Shown here piece by piece: positions 26,273 to 34,936 of a stretch of 64,000 nt of DNA. The DNA is from Streptomyces mexicanus (GTDB lineage: Bacteria; Actinomycetota; Actinomycetes; Streptomycetales; Streptomycetaceae), in the NCBI RefSeq assembly GCF_902506575.1, contig NZ_LR732544.1, positions 2,420,084 to 2,484,083 on the forward strand, written 5' to 3'. A program made the translations under genes and the position numbers. Numbering within the stretch: the stretch's first letter is position 1; each line of letters opens with the position of its first letter. The notes beneath the pieces are model-generated. The model was not told the origin of the DNA, did no database searches, and was given only the letters and a program-made list of their open reading frames with translations.

Positions 26273-26971
26273 TCAGGCGCCGTGCGTGTCCCGGACGCCG
26301 AGTTCGTCGATGTGCCCCAGCAGATCGAGGGGGTCGGCGTACACCCGGAACGCCTGGGCCCGCTCCAGTTCGTCCTGCCCGTATCCTCCGGACAGCAGCC
26401 CCACTCCGAGTGCCTCCGCCCGCCGCGCAGCCAGCAGATCCCACACACTGTCTCCGACGACGACACAGTCGCGGGCGGGGATTCCGAGCCGCGCCGCGCC
26501 CTCCAGGAACAGATCGGGGTCCGGTTTGGCGCGGCTGACTTCCTCACGGGTGACCGTTGGCACGTCATGCGGCACGGCGAGTCTGGCGAACATGGGTGCG
26601 GCGTCGTCCCGGCGGGCGCTGGTGGCGATCGTCCAGGGGACGCCGCAGTCCGTCAGCGTCCGAAGAAGCTCGGCGGCTCCGGGCAGCGGCCGGATGGCGT
26701 TCGTCCAGCCTTCGAAGTGGCGGTGATGGGCGTTCTGCAGTTCATCGGCCTCCTTCGGCGTCAGCCGTACGCCGGTCTCGCGCATCATGGCCTGGACGAG
26801 CAGGCCACCACTCATCCCGATCCTCCGGTGGATCCGCCAGATCGCCAGGCCGATGCCCATCTCGTTCAACGCCTGCTGCCAGGCGATGACGTGCTGGTAG
26901 ACGCTGTCGACGAGTGTCCCGTCCAGGTCGAAGACGAACGCCGCGGGCCTGGTGGCCGTACCATCGGACAT
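26273..26971 (-). CDS. HAD-superfamily hydrolase (phosphatase/phosphomutase type)
   Basis: 232 residues; ATG at 26971 lies 9 bases after GGGAGG. Motif I is FVFDLDGTLVDSVYQH near residue 12, motif II WTIATSARRDD near 110, motif III KPDPDLFLEGA near 150 and motif IV VVVGDSVWDLLAARRA near 170. A helical cap sits between motifs I and II, as in beta-phosphoglucomutase-like and phosphoglycolate phosphatase-like enzymes. Substrate cannot be told. It is monocistronic, and 540 bases without a gene separate it from the next divergent unit. Confidence 0.85.
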   Translation of the reverse strand: MSDGTATRPAAFVFDLDGTLVDSVYQHVIAWQQALNEMGIGLAIWRIHRRIGMSGGLLVQAMMRETGVRLTPKEADELQNAHHRHFEGWTNAIRPLPGAAELLRTLTDCGVPWTIATSARRDDAAPMFARLAVPHDVPTVTREEVSRAKPDPDLFLEGAARLGIPARDCVVVGDSVWDLLAARRAEALGVGLLSGGYGQDELERAQAFRVYADPLDLLGHIDELGVRDTHGA

Positions 26972-27508
26972 CTTCCACATCCCTCCCGTCAGCGGCTGGC
27001 CCGCTGGCTCGCAGGTCAGTCTGAGCACCGGAGTCCCCACGCTTCGCCGCCCGGATCTGCTCGTCCCCATGGTCCGCAGTTCGCCGAAGCGCGGGACGAC
27101 CGGCAAAGATCTGCGGACCGAGCGAGCGCAGCGCCACTGTCCGGAAAGGCGCCCAGTGCCGTGGCGCGGCTCGCGTCCCGTGCCGGGGGCCCTCGCATTC
27201 CTTTGGTCGTCGGCGGTTGGTCCGTGCGTCAGGGCACGGACCGCTCGCCGTCACCGTGCCGACGACGTAAGCAGCGGACGCGTGTTGTGTCGTGTGTTCA
27301 CAGTGTCGAGCATTTCGTCCGGGCGCTTCCGCCTGCAGGATCAAATGGCGGCTTCGCCTCTTGTACTGGACGGACGAAGGGAGATACCAGCAGCGGAATG
27401 TCCACCGAGCCGCGCAGAATGTCATAAAATGGAATATGCCGTCACCCCGTGGACCGTTTGGCCAGAGATCGAGGTGACGCCATGAATGCCGTTGCGCAGG
27501 ACAACGTC
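26972..27508. other. Intergenic stretch with one short inverted repeat
   Basis: No supported gene. GTCCGTGC pairs with GCACGGAC (27220-27227 with 27234-27241) around GTCAGG and could end the minus-strand transcript from the 27793 gene. The region near 27410-27440 is AT-rich for this genome. Confidence 0.4.
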
Positions 27509-27793
27509 TCAAGGCGCCGGGGGTCTGTCATTGGGTGCCGAACCGGCTCTCCTGGCCCGTGCCAGCCGCACAGCACGCAGCAGGCGCAAGGGGAAGAGCC
27601 CTACCAACGGTGCCCGTCGCCCGAGGTCTTCGGCGTCCTCGTGGTCGAACGCCCGCGCATAACGTTCCGCGTCCTCGGCGCTCGGATACCGCTTGCTGCC
27701 ATGCGCCCCGCAATCGCGCTCGCAGTGCCAGTGCATGGTGGCGCCCTCGCTCTGGAAGCGGAACCGGTGTCCGACAAGACGGCAGCGCAGCAC
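27509..27793 (-). CDS. Small conserved protein divergent from the MFS gene, copy 1
   Basis: About 94 residues from GTG at 27793 (a longer frame to 27817 exists). Core: VLRCRLVGHRFRFQSEGATM, HWHCERDCGAHGSKRYPSAE, DAERYARAFDHEDAEDLGRR, then a hydrophobic/basic tail (LFPLRLLRAVRLARARR). The paralogue at 49195-49476 keeps the same core, including HCxxxCG and SKRYPxAxDAERYARAFD. Both copies lie directly upstream of, and divergent from, an MFS transporter gene, so function may be linked. Cys/His spacing may bind metal; unproven. Confidence 0.65.
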   Translation of the reverse strand: MLRCRLVGHRFRFQSEGATMHWHCERDCGAHGSKRYPSAEDAERYARAFDHEDAEDLGRRAPLVGLFPLRLLRAVRLARARRAGSAPNDRPPAP

Positions 27794-27885
27794 AAGGAGG
27801 GACGGTACGCCGGACACGGGGCGCGAGTCCGGTGCCTCGCCCGTACGGCGGATCGGCCGTGTCCCGAGGTGGGAGCGGCGGCGGC

Positions 27886-29820
27886 ATGACCACCACCTCC
27901 GAAGTCCGTGTCATCACCACGAAGGTCCCCGCTCGCCTCGACCGGTTGCCGTGGTCCCGGTTCCACTGGCGGATCGTCATCGGCCTCGGCACCGTCTGGA
28001 TTCTCGACGGGCTCGAAGTGACCATCGTCGGCGCGGTCGCCTCACGCATGACTGAACCGAACAGCGGCATCCACCTCACCAGCGCCGACATCGGCACGGC
28101 CGCCGCGATCTACGTGGCGGGCGCATGCGTCGGTGCCCTGCTCTTCGGCCGGCTCACCGACCGCTACGGGCGCAAGAAGCTGTTCATGCTGACGCTCGGC
28201 ATCTACATCCTCGCCACGGTCGCGACCGCCTTCGCCCACGACGCCTGGTACCTCTATCTCGCCCGGTTCTTCACCGGCATGGGCATCGGCGGGGAGTACG
28301 CGGCGATCAACTCGGCCATCGACGAACTGATCCCCGCCCGCAACCGGGGGCAGGTGGATCTGGCCATCAACGGCAGCTACTGGGTGGGATCCGCCCTCGG
28401 CAGCCTGGCCGCCCTGGTGCTCCTCGACGAGAACCTGCTCCCGGCCGGCCTCGGCTGGCGACTGGCCTTCGGCCTCGGCGGCATCCTTGGTCTCGGCATC
28501 ATGATGGTCCGCCGCCATGTACCGGAGAGCCCGCGCTGGCTGTTCATCCACGGTCACGAGGATGAGGCCGAAGGCATTGTCGACCAGATCGAGGACGAGG
28601 TATGCCGGGAGACCGGTCAGGACCTGCCCGAGCCGGCCGAGGCCGTCACCGTCCGGCAACGTGACGTGATCCCGTTCACCGAGATCGCCCGAGTGGCCCT
28701 GCAGCGGTACCCGCGACGCGCCCTCCTCGGCCTTGCCCTCTTCGTCGGCCAGGCCTTCCTGTACAACGCGATCGTCTTCGACCTGGGCACGCTCCTGAGC
28801 GGGTTCTTCGGGGTGGGCTCCAGCTCGGTGCCGTACTTCCTCACCATCTTCGCGATCGCCAACTTCCTCGGCCCGCTGTTGCTCGGTCGGCTGTTCGACA
28901 CCGTGGGCCGCAAGCCGATGATCGCGGGCACCTACTTCGGCTCGGCCGCCGTGGCGGTGGTCCTTGCCGTCCTGCTGGTCAACGGCTCGCTGACGGCGTG
29001 GTCGTTCTTCCTTCTGGTCTCGTTGGCCTTCTTCGTCGCGTCCGCCGGAGCGAGCTCCGCCTACCTGACCGTCAGCGAGGTCTTCCCCATGGAGACCCGA
29101 GCCCTGTCCATCTCCCTGTTCTTCGCCGTCGGCACCGCCGTGGGCGGCATCACCGGGCCGCTGCTGTTCGGACACTTCATTCACAGCGGCAACACCACCC
29201 TCGTGGCCACCGGCTTCTTCATCGGAGCGGCGGCCATGGCCCTCGGCGGGCTGGCCGAGGTCGCCTTCGGAGTGAAGGCCGAACAGCAGTCCCTGGAGAA
29301 CATCGCCAGGCCACTGACCGCTGAGGAAGCCGACGCGGCCTGGCGGGGCGAGTGGGCGCCCCAGGCCGAACGCGACCGCCTCCGCCCTGCGGACATACGG
29401 CAGGCCGCGCGCGAGCGGGACCAGCGGATCGCCGCCCGCACGGCCGGCCGCCGGGCGCGAGAAGCCACCGGGGCGCGGCGCTACCGTCCGGGCGTCGGCG
29501 CGGGCAGTTCCTTCTACTCGCCGGGGATGGCCGGAACCACAGGCGCCGCGAGCCGCACCTCCGCCATGGCCGAGCAGCGCCTCGACGAGGAGATCGAGGA
29601 ACTGGTCCGGGCCCTCGAAGAGAGCGGGCCCGCCACGCGCGAAGGGCTCGAGCAGGCCGTCCATGGCCGGTCGTGGGGACCCGGGCGCTTCGCAGGGGCC
29701 TTGCGGGAGGCCGTCGGGGAGTCCCGCGTCCGCCACCTGCCGGACGACCGTTACGCGCCGCCGGACCGGCCCGGCAAGCCAGGCGGAGCATCCGGCACTC
29801 AACGGAACCGCAGCGCGTGA
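27886..29820 (+). CDS. MFS transporter with cytosolic winged-helix-like tail, copy 1
   Basis: 644 residues from ATG 27886 (a 761-residue frame starting further upstream crosses the divergent gene and is rejected). Twelve hydrophobic segments span residues about 25-455. MFS signatures: GRLTDRYGRKKLFM (loop 2-3), ARFFTGMGIGGEYAAINSAI, VPESPRWLFIHGHEDEAE (sugar-porter-type PESPRWL) and GRLFDTVGRKPM (loop 8-9). Substrate unknown. The last 170 residues are cytosolic: a charged linker, then RLDEEIEELVRALEESGPAT, REGLEQAVHGRSWGPGRFAG and RYAPPD, which reads like a winged helix. Copy 2 at 49566 is nearly identical through the membrane part. Confidence 0.85.
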   Translation: MTTTSEVRVITTKVPARLDRLPWSRFHWRIVIGLGTVWILDGLEVTIVGAVASRMTEPNSGIHLTSADIGTAAAIYVAGACVGALLFGRLTDRYGRKKLFMLTLGIYILATVATAFAHDAWYLYLARFFTGMGIGGEYAAINSAIDELIPARNRGQVDLAINGSYWVGSALGSLAALVLLDENLLPAGLGWRLAFGLGGILGLGIMMVRRHVPESPRWLFIHGHEDEAEGIVDQIEDEVCRETGQDLPEPAEAVTVRQRDVIPFTEIARVALQRYPRRALLGLALFVGQAFLYNAIVFDLGTLLSGFFGVGSSSVPYFLTIFAIANFLGPLLLGRLFDTVGRKPMIAGTYFGSAAVAVVLAVLLVNGSLTAWSFFLLVSLAFFVASAGASSAYLTVSEVFPMETRALSISLFFAVGTAVGGITGPLLFGHFIHSGNTTLVATGFFIGAAAMALGGLAEVAFGVKAEQQSLENIARPLTAEEADAAWRGEWAPQAERDRLRPADIRQAARERDQRIAARTAGRRAREATGARRYRPGVGAGSSFYSPGMAGTTGAASRTSAMAEQRLDEEIEELVRALEESGPATREGLEQAVHGRSWGPGRFAGALREAVGESRVRHLPDDRYAPPDRPGKPGGASGTQRNRSA

Positions 29821-29835
29821 GCTCTGGCCGGTACT

Positions 29836-30785
29836 GTGCTTACTTCCCCGGCCCCGGTGGTGGACCTAGTCCGGCGGCGCAGGAACGCGTCGTCGTCCGG
29901 ACGCTGGTCGACCGCCGCCACGGCCCTCGCCTACCTCGCCGGTCTGTGGCTGTCCGGCAATGCGCAGCCCCTGCTGGCTCCGCTGACGGCCTTGCTCGTC
30001 GTGCAGGTCACGCTGTACGCGACGTCGACTCTCGGCATCCGGCGCATCGCCGGCGTGCTGATCGCCGTCGGCTTCACGGACGCCGTGGGACTGACCTGGT
30101 GGAGCCTCGGACTGTTCGTCCTGGTCTGCCTCCAGCTCGGCCCCCTGCTGCATCTGGCCCCCTGGGGAAGGAGGTCGCCGTCACGGACATGCTCGTCCTC
30201 GGCGTCGGCGGGCAGCGGACCGAGGCGCTCGGGCGCGTCATCGAAACCCTGGTAGGCGTGACCGTGGGCGTCCTTCAACCCGGTTGTGGCCCCGCCCGTC
30301 TACGTGGGGCCTGCCGGCGAGGCGACCAGGGACCTCGCGGCACGGCTGCGGCTGCTGCTCCTGCGGATCGGCGACGAACTGGTACACGGCGCCTCCGCCC
30401 GCCATGTGACGGCCTGGCTGGAGGAGGCGCGGCGACTGGATCACCAGACCGCCGATGTGGACGCGGCCCTGGCCAGGGCCGAGGAGAGACTGCGCCTGAA
30501 TCCGCGGGGACGTCCGGCACCCGGCACCAGGCTGGTCCTGCGCAGCGGTCTGAACGCCATGGAGCACTGCGCCGTCGGCCTGCGCTCCCTTTGCCGGACC
30601 TTACGACTCATGAACCGACTGGAACAGACGCCCGCGGGTCTCGCACACCGAGGACTGCCCGGGAGCCCGGGCGCCGACGCCTGGGAGGTCTGCTGCGTTC
30701 GCTGCGGTCCGACGAACTGCGGGTGTGGTGCGACGGTCGTGTGGATCCGAGCAGGAGCTGGTCGTTCGGCCGTTCCGGACGATGA
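29836..30785 (+). pseudogene. FUSC-family membrane protein, frameshifted
   Basis: The first frame (from 29836) encodes a membrane N-terminus: ALAYLAGLWLSGNAQPLLAP, LTALLVVQVTLYATSTLGIR and LFVLVCLQLGPLLHLAPW. Near 30165 the frame shifts to VTDMLVLGVGGQRTEALGRV and IETLVGVTVGV, and near 30275 again to VVAPPVYVGPAGEATRDLAA followed by a soluble helical region. This is the layout of FUSC/aromatic-acid exporter-like proteins. At least two frameshifts break it. An intact but different FUSC gene lies at 54883. Confidence 0.65.
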
Positions 30786-30812
30786 AGAACACATCGCGAG
30801 CTGGGAGGAACA

Positions 30813-31472
30813 ATGCGGACCCGGACACTGAGCAAGATCGGCACACAGCTGTTGCGTCTGCGCCACGACTCGACACAGAGCTCACAGGACCGGGCGGCGC
30901 CGGCCGACTACGGACTGGACCACAGGAAGGTCGCCGAATTCGCCGCCGGCACGCTGGACGCGGAGGGCGAGGCGGCGCTCGCCCATCAGGTGGCGCGGCT
31001 GCTGCCCTTCCACTGGACCTGGCCCAACCAGGTCGCGGAGGAGATGTCGCAGATCATGGACCACGTCGGTGACCAGCGCGAGCTGATGGCCTGGCTGGAT
31101 CGGCACCCCGGCCTGCCACGGCTGGTGGCCCGCGTGTACGTCTTCATGGGCCTCCTCGACAGGTACAGCGCGCTGCCCGCGGTCGTGACCGCGATGCGTG
31201 AGTACCGGGAGCGGACACCGTATCCGCCGAGCCTGGAGCCCTACTTGGTGCCCGCCACCGATGACGACACGCTCGCGAGCATTGCTTTCAAGATCGAGAA
31301 ACTGCTCGGCGAGGAGCGGACCCGGGAGGCCGCCGAACTGGCCCTGGCCACTGCGGCATGGCTGCAGCAGATCGCCCCGCGCGCGCGGGAACTCAATCCT
31401 GACGTCGGCGACTTGAACGAGCTGATGGGGCAGGCTCGACAGGATATCCGGGCGGCAGCAGCCGACATCTGA
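30813..31472 (+). CDS. Conserved-looking helical protein of unknown function (219 aa)
   Basis: ATG 30813 follows GGGAGGAACA. Mostly helical with no membrane segment: HHRKVAEFAAGTLDAEGEAA-like N-terminus, LLPFHWTWPNQVAEEMSQIM, a central Trp/Asp-rich part and DEL-type C-terminal helices (NELMGQARQDIRAAAADI). Not recognised. The next gene begins 30 bases downstream in the same direction, so they are probably cotranscribed. Confidence 0.65.
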   Translation: MRTRTLSKIGTQLLRLRHDSTQSSQDRAAPADYGLDHRKVAEFAAGTLDAEGEAALAHQVARLLPFHWTWPNQVAEEMSQIMDHVGDQRELMAWLDRHPGLPRLVARVYVFMGLLDRYSALPAVVTAMREYRERTPYPPSLEPYLVPATDDDTLASIAFKIEKLLGEERTREAAELALATAAWLQQIAPRARELNPDVGDLNELMGQARQDIRAAAADI

Positions 31473-31501
31473 ACACGACTGTCGATAGGACGGTAAACGG
31501 C

Positions 31502-31864
31502 ATGACGGTGAAACTGAACGCGACGGCGTACAACCACGCAAAGAAACTGACCGAAGAGGGCCGGATCGTCCTGGACGACCGGGACGAGTGGAGCGAGCAC
31601 CAGCCTTCGGCAGCGGACGAGAATGCCTACCTCGAGGAGCACGGATTCAAGGCGTACGCCAGGTGGTACCTGGGCATCGATGACGAGATGGGAGAGGAGA
31701 CCAAGGGCCGGTACAAGTTCCCCTACGGCGATTTCGAGCGCGTCCACCGCTGCGGTGTGCTCTCTGCCGAGGTCCGCGCCGGACAGCAGAAATACGCGGA
31801 CATCGAGAACGCCGCCGCGCACCTGCACGGACTGCTGGACGGCAGGCGGGCCGGGAACCGGTGA
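31502..31864 (+). CDS. Conserved protein of unknown function (120 aa)
   Basis: ATG 31502. Sequence MTVKLNATAYNHAKKLTEEG, RIVLDDRDEWSEHQPSAADE, then FKAYARWYLGIDDEMGEETK, GRYKFPYGDFERVHRCGVLS and a helical end with AAAHLHGLLDG. I recall similar short proteins in actinobacterial genomes annotated only as hypothetical. A single Cys. No function assigned. Confidence 0.7.
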   Translation: MTVKLNATAYNHAKKLTEEGRIVLDDRDEWSEHQPSAADENAYLEEHGFKAYARWYLGIDDEMGEETKGRYKFPYGDFERVHRCGVLSAEVRAGQQKYADIENAAAHLHGLLDGRRAGNR

Positions 31865-32509
31865 CAGCGCCGGAAAAAGTGCACCCTCACCCGGCCCCCG
31901 GCGCCCGCAACTGTCGTTTGCTGCACACGAGACGACGTGCTGGCAGACCGAGTCGAACCTGCCGGCCGGCTATGGGACGGTCCGCCAGGCACCGCTGTTA
32001 GCAGCAGTGCACACGCGAGGATCTCCATCGCATCCCGGACAGGCGGCCGACCCGGCCGAGGAGCGCACAGCGAGTCGGACCTCTGTGCCCCCAAGAGGGT
32101 TCCTCAAACCCGCCATAAGGGCGGCTTCACGCGGAGATGTCAGCGTCCGACGGCGTCGCGATCTTCGCGCGCCCCTCCAAGCGCGGAGAATCGTCCTCCG
32201 TAGGGCTGTCATCCCCGGCAACACCCAGCCGCCCCATGAACGCGGGCTCGCTGAGTGCCAGGACACTCTGCAGCCGCTCCCGCAGTTCCGTGTACGGCAC
32301 TCCTGTGCCAGGTCGCTGTGCTGCCACGGGAGAACAACGAGAGGCGCCAGGCGGGCGATGTCCGCCGGATGGGTGTGGTTGCGAAGCCGCTAGCAAGGGG
32401 CATGGCCGACCGGGACGGACGAGGCTGAGAGCAGACAATGTGCGGGGCCAGAGCTCTGGCCGGACACTTGAGTGAGATCGCTCGCTGCCTGCATGGAAAC
32501 CGGGGTGCG
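31865..32509. other. Stretch with a possible nitroreductase remnant
   Basis: No intact gene. On the minus strand, about 32127-32330 reads PYTELRERLQSVLALSEPAF, MGRLGVAGDDSPTEDDSPRL, which resembles the C-terminus of Acg-type FMN nitroreductases; this is tentative. CTTGAGT at 32466-32472 resembles half of an HAIR box, but no ACTCAAG partner follows. Confidence 0.35.
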
Positions 32510-33319
32510 ATGCCCATGGAACATGGCACGACACGCTCTTCCACTGGAACGAACGTCGTGCACACGGGTTCCGTGTTCGGCGCACCGTGCTGGGTGAGCC
32601 TGACCAGCCGCGATCTCGACACGACGCAGCGTTTCTACAGTGCCGTACTGGGCTGGCGATGGCGCACTGCCAGACTGGGTGACCGCTTCCTGACCGCGCT
32701 GGCGGACGGGATACCCGTCGCGGGGGTCGCAGGGATGGCCACTGTCTGGCATATGCCGGTGGCCTGGACGCCATACTTCGCCGTCGCAGACGCGGACGAG
32801 ACGGTCGCCCGCGTCCGGGAGCGTGGCGGGACCGTGGCCGTGGGGCCGCTCTCCTTTGCGCCCGGCAGGGCGGCACTGCTCGCTGACCGCGACGGGGCCA
32901 TCTTCGGGGTATGGCAGGGCAGGCTCGTCACCGAGTGGGAGGCGTGGCGGCAGGCTGCACCGGTGTTCGTCACCCTCCACACTCGCGACGCTTTCGATGC
33001 AGCGATCTTCTACGGCGAGATCCTCGGCTGGGCTTCGGGTCGCTCTGGCTGCTGCGAGGTGGAGTACGAAGGGGAAGAGGTGGTGCTGCGCAGCCAGGGT
33101 TCCGTCGTGGCGCGCATCGAATCTGGCGCGGTGGATACAGCGCCCGACCGCTCGCTCCGGCCTCACTGGCAGGTCCACTTCGTGGTGGCAGACGTGCCGG
33201 GGTGTGCCCGAGCCGCACGAGAGCACGGCGGCGACGTCCTCGCGGAGAGCGAACACGAGGCGGCGCTGCGCGATCCTGACGGAGCACTCTTCATGGTGAG
33301 CTCAAGCCGGGACCACTGA
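32510..33319 (+). CDS. Two-domain VOC (glyoxalase/dioxygenase-fold) protein
   Basis: 269 residues from ATG 32510 (ATG 32438 and 32516 are alternatives; ribosome site weak). Two VOC units: VFGAPCWVSLTSRDLDTTQR, FYSAVLGWRWRTARLGDRFL and DRDGAIFGVWQ, then APVFVTLHTRDAFDAAIFYG, EILGWASGRSGCCEVEYEGE and LRDPDGALFMVSS. This matches the 27-kDa antigen Cfp30B-like family in actinobacteria, whose activity is not established. Monocistronic. Confidence 0.75.
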   Translation: MPMEHGTTRSSTGTNVVHTGSVFGAPCWVSLTSRDLDTTQRFYSAVLGWRWRTARLGDRFLTALADGIPVAGVAGMATVWHMPVAWTPYFAVADADETVARVRERGGTVAVGPLSFAPGRAALLADRDGAIFGVWQGRLVTEWEAWRQAAPVFVTLHTRDAFDAAIFYGEILGWASGRSGCCEVEYEGEEVVLRSQGSVVARIESGAVDTAPDRSLRPHWQVHFVVADVPGCARAAREHGGDVLAESEHEAALRDPDGALFMVSSSRDH

Positions 33320-33542
33320 CGCCTCTGGCCGATCGGCCCGGAGCCGAGTTGTACCGGTGTCCCCTCGAACCAAGGATCGGAAAGCAGGACGGACGTTGTC
33401 CGTCGGACGGCTCGTCGCCCTGAGGGAAGCAGACGCCGCCGCACCGGCAGAGCACTGGAACGGACGGTGGCCACGTGGGACAGCATCGTGGAGACGACTG
33501 ACGACAGAAGCTATCCAAGGTGCACGGAGGAAGGAACACACA

Positions 33543-33905
33543 ATGGCCGACACCTCGATGTCCGACCGCGCGGGATGGCGGTCCATGCTCGACGAGGTCA
33601 CCGATGCACACAGCGGTGAACTGGTCACCATTGAAGTGGTGGGTCCCTCGATCGGAAGCCAGCACGAAGCGGAGCGGCTGCCGTTCTCCTATCTCACCTA
33701 TGATCCGAAGGACGACGTGGTGGTCGTCGCCGTCGGGGGTCAGTCAGCGCGTTACCCGGTCGTCCTCCGCCATATGGTCCCCCACCCCAAGGAGGTCGAC
33801 GTCTCTACGCCGGACGCCGCTGGGGCAGCAGTCCGAGTGGTGGACCCGGAGGACACCGCAACCTTGATCACTTTCTTCCCTGCGGAGTCCAGGACTGCCT
33901 CATGA
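33543..33905 (+). CDS. DUF5335 protein
   Basis: 120 residues; ATG 33543 follows GGAGGAAGGAA, so the longer upstream frame is rejected. Sequence SDRAGWRSMLDEVTDAHSGE, LVTIEVVGPSIGSQHEAERL, PFSYLTYDPKDDVVVVAVGG and RHMVPHPKEVDVSTPDAAGA is typical of DUF5335, a small beta-rich actinobacterial family of unknown function that tends to occur near stress genes. Confidence 0.75.
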   Translation: MADTSMSDRAGWRSMLDEVTDAHSGELVTIEVVGPSIGSQHEAERLPFSYLTYDPKDDVVVVAVGGQSARYPVVLRHMVPHPKEVDVSTPDAAGAAVRVVDPEDTATLITFFPAESRTAS

Positions 33906-33973
33906 ACCAGCCCTGACCGAACGGTCCGGCGCCCGGGGCTTGCCTTCGCGGAGCCGCGGGCGCCCACTATCTG

Positions 33974-34198
33974 GCCGGATCGGCCAGCGAGGTCAGTCCT
34001 GCCGAAGAGGGTGGCGTAGCCGGACGGCAGCTGGCTGATGATCTGGTTCAGCTCGCCGCCGGAGACCGCGCCGGCCAGGCTGGACAGCACCGCGCTGGCG
34101 TCCCACTCGGCCGTGCGGGGACGAGCGTCGGTGCGCTCGGCGACGCGCTGGCAGAACGCCTCGACCCCGAAACTCTCACGCCTGCCCCTGTCCGTCAC
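33974..34198 (-). pseudogene. C-terminal fragment of a DUF2267 gene
   Basis: From GTG at 34198: SFGVEAFCQRVAERTDARPR, TAEWDASAVLSSLAGAVSGG and ELNQIISQLPSGYATLFGRT, nearly identical to residues about 72-130 of the intact DUF2267 protein at 51518 (ELNQIISQLPSSYAILFGKA). The first half is missing and the normal stop is lost, so the frame runs on antisense to the DUF5335 gene. Confidence 0.75.
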
Positions 34199-34204
34199 CC
34201 TTAA

Positions 34205-34936
34205 GGGGCTCGTCGAGCGGCTGCGCTGGAGGCACGCACGGGATGCCCTCGCAGCAGAGGGAGCTGGCCCCGCAACCCCGAAGGTGCTGGCTGATGCGGT
34301 AGGGGCTGACGGTGATGTGGCCGGACGGCACGGTCAGGCGCTGTTCGCGGCAGCGGGGGAACTGCTCCTGGCGCAGGTGCTGCCGCGGTCGCCCGCTCGT
34401 GACACCGGCCGCTACAGCCGGATCCCCGATGCCATGCCGCTGGCCGTGCAGCACGCCCCGGACATCGCGTACCTGGCAGTGGTCATCTGCCGGGAACGGC
34501 TTCCCGAGGCGGACGGTGACGAGTACGTGCCCACCGAGGTACAGCAGGACGACTCGATTGCCGCCTACCTTCAGCCGGGCCATTGGCCCACCAGTGCTGT
34601 CGCCCCGGAGCCACTGGCCTCCTACGGCCATCCGGCAGATGAGTGGCAGCACGCCGCGGGACAGGTCACAAACGCGGTTGAGTAGTTGGCCCGCGACCGG
34701 GGAGCCGGATGTCCTGGGATCAGCGAAGGCGACCGCTTCCACGGCGACTGTATCTGGCGAGGCGGTCACGGGACGGGGCGCCCCGCGAGGGCTTGTTCGC
34801 CGTGATCCGCGCCGCACAAGGCCGTCAGATTCAGACGCTGCTGGCCAACGACGCGTCGGGACTCCTCACGGTGCGGTTGTGGACGGGGCCCGAGCCGACG
34901 CAGATTGCCTTCTCCCACAATGAACTCACCGTCTAG
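34205..34936 (+). pseudogene. Rv2629-like release-factor-type hibernation protein, 5' part (interrupted)
   Basis: Pieces in two frames read RHARDALAAEGAGPATPKVL, GRHGQALFAAAGELLLAQVL, IPDAMPLAVQHAPDIAYLAV, EWQHAAGQVTNAVE and LFAVIRAAQGRQIQTLLAND, GLLTVRLWTGPEPTQIAFSH. Order and motifs fit the Rv2629/bacterial eRF1-like family (related to the ribosome hibernation factor Balon). There is an internal deletion and a frameshift, and an IS481-family element interrupts the gene at CTAG 34933-34936. The 3' part is at 35988-36141. Confidence 0.6.

Noticed and set aside
25790..27427. A 545-residue plus-strand open frame
   Set aside because: It runs antisense to the clear HAD hydrolase and out of frame through the DUF2795 remnant.
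27535..27885. An extended N-terminus for the first MFS transporter
   Set aside because: The extra 117 residues are Arg/Pro-rich, overlap the conserved divergent gene and are absent from copy 2.
32466..32490. An HAIR operator near CTTGAGT at 32466
   Set aside because: The sequence seven bases on is CTCGCTG, not ACTCAAG, so only a half-site exists.
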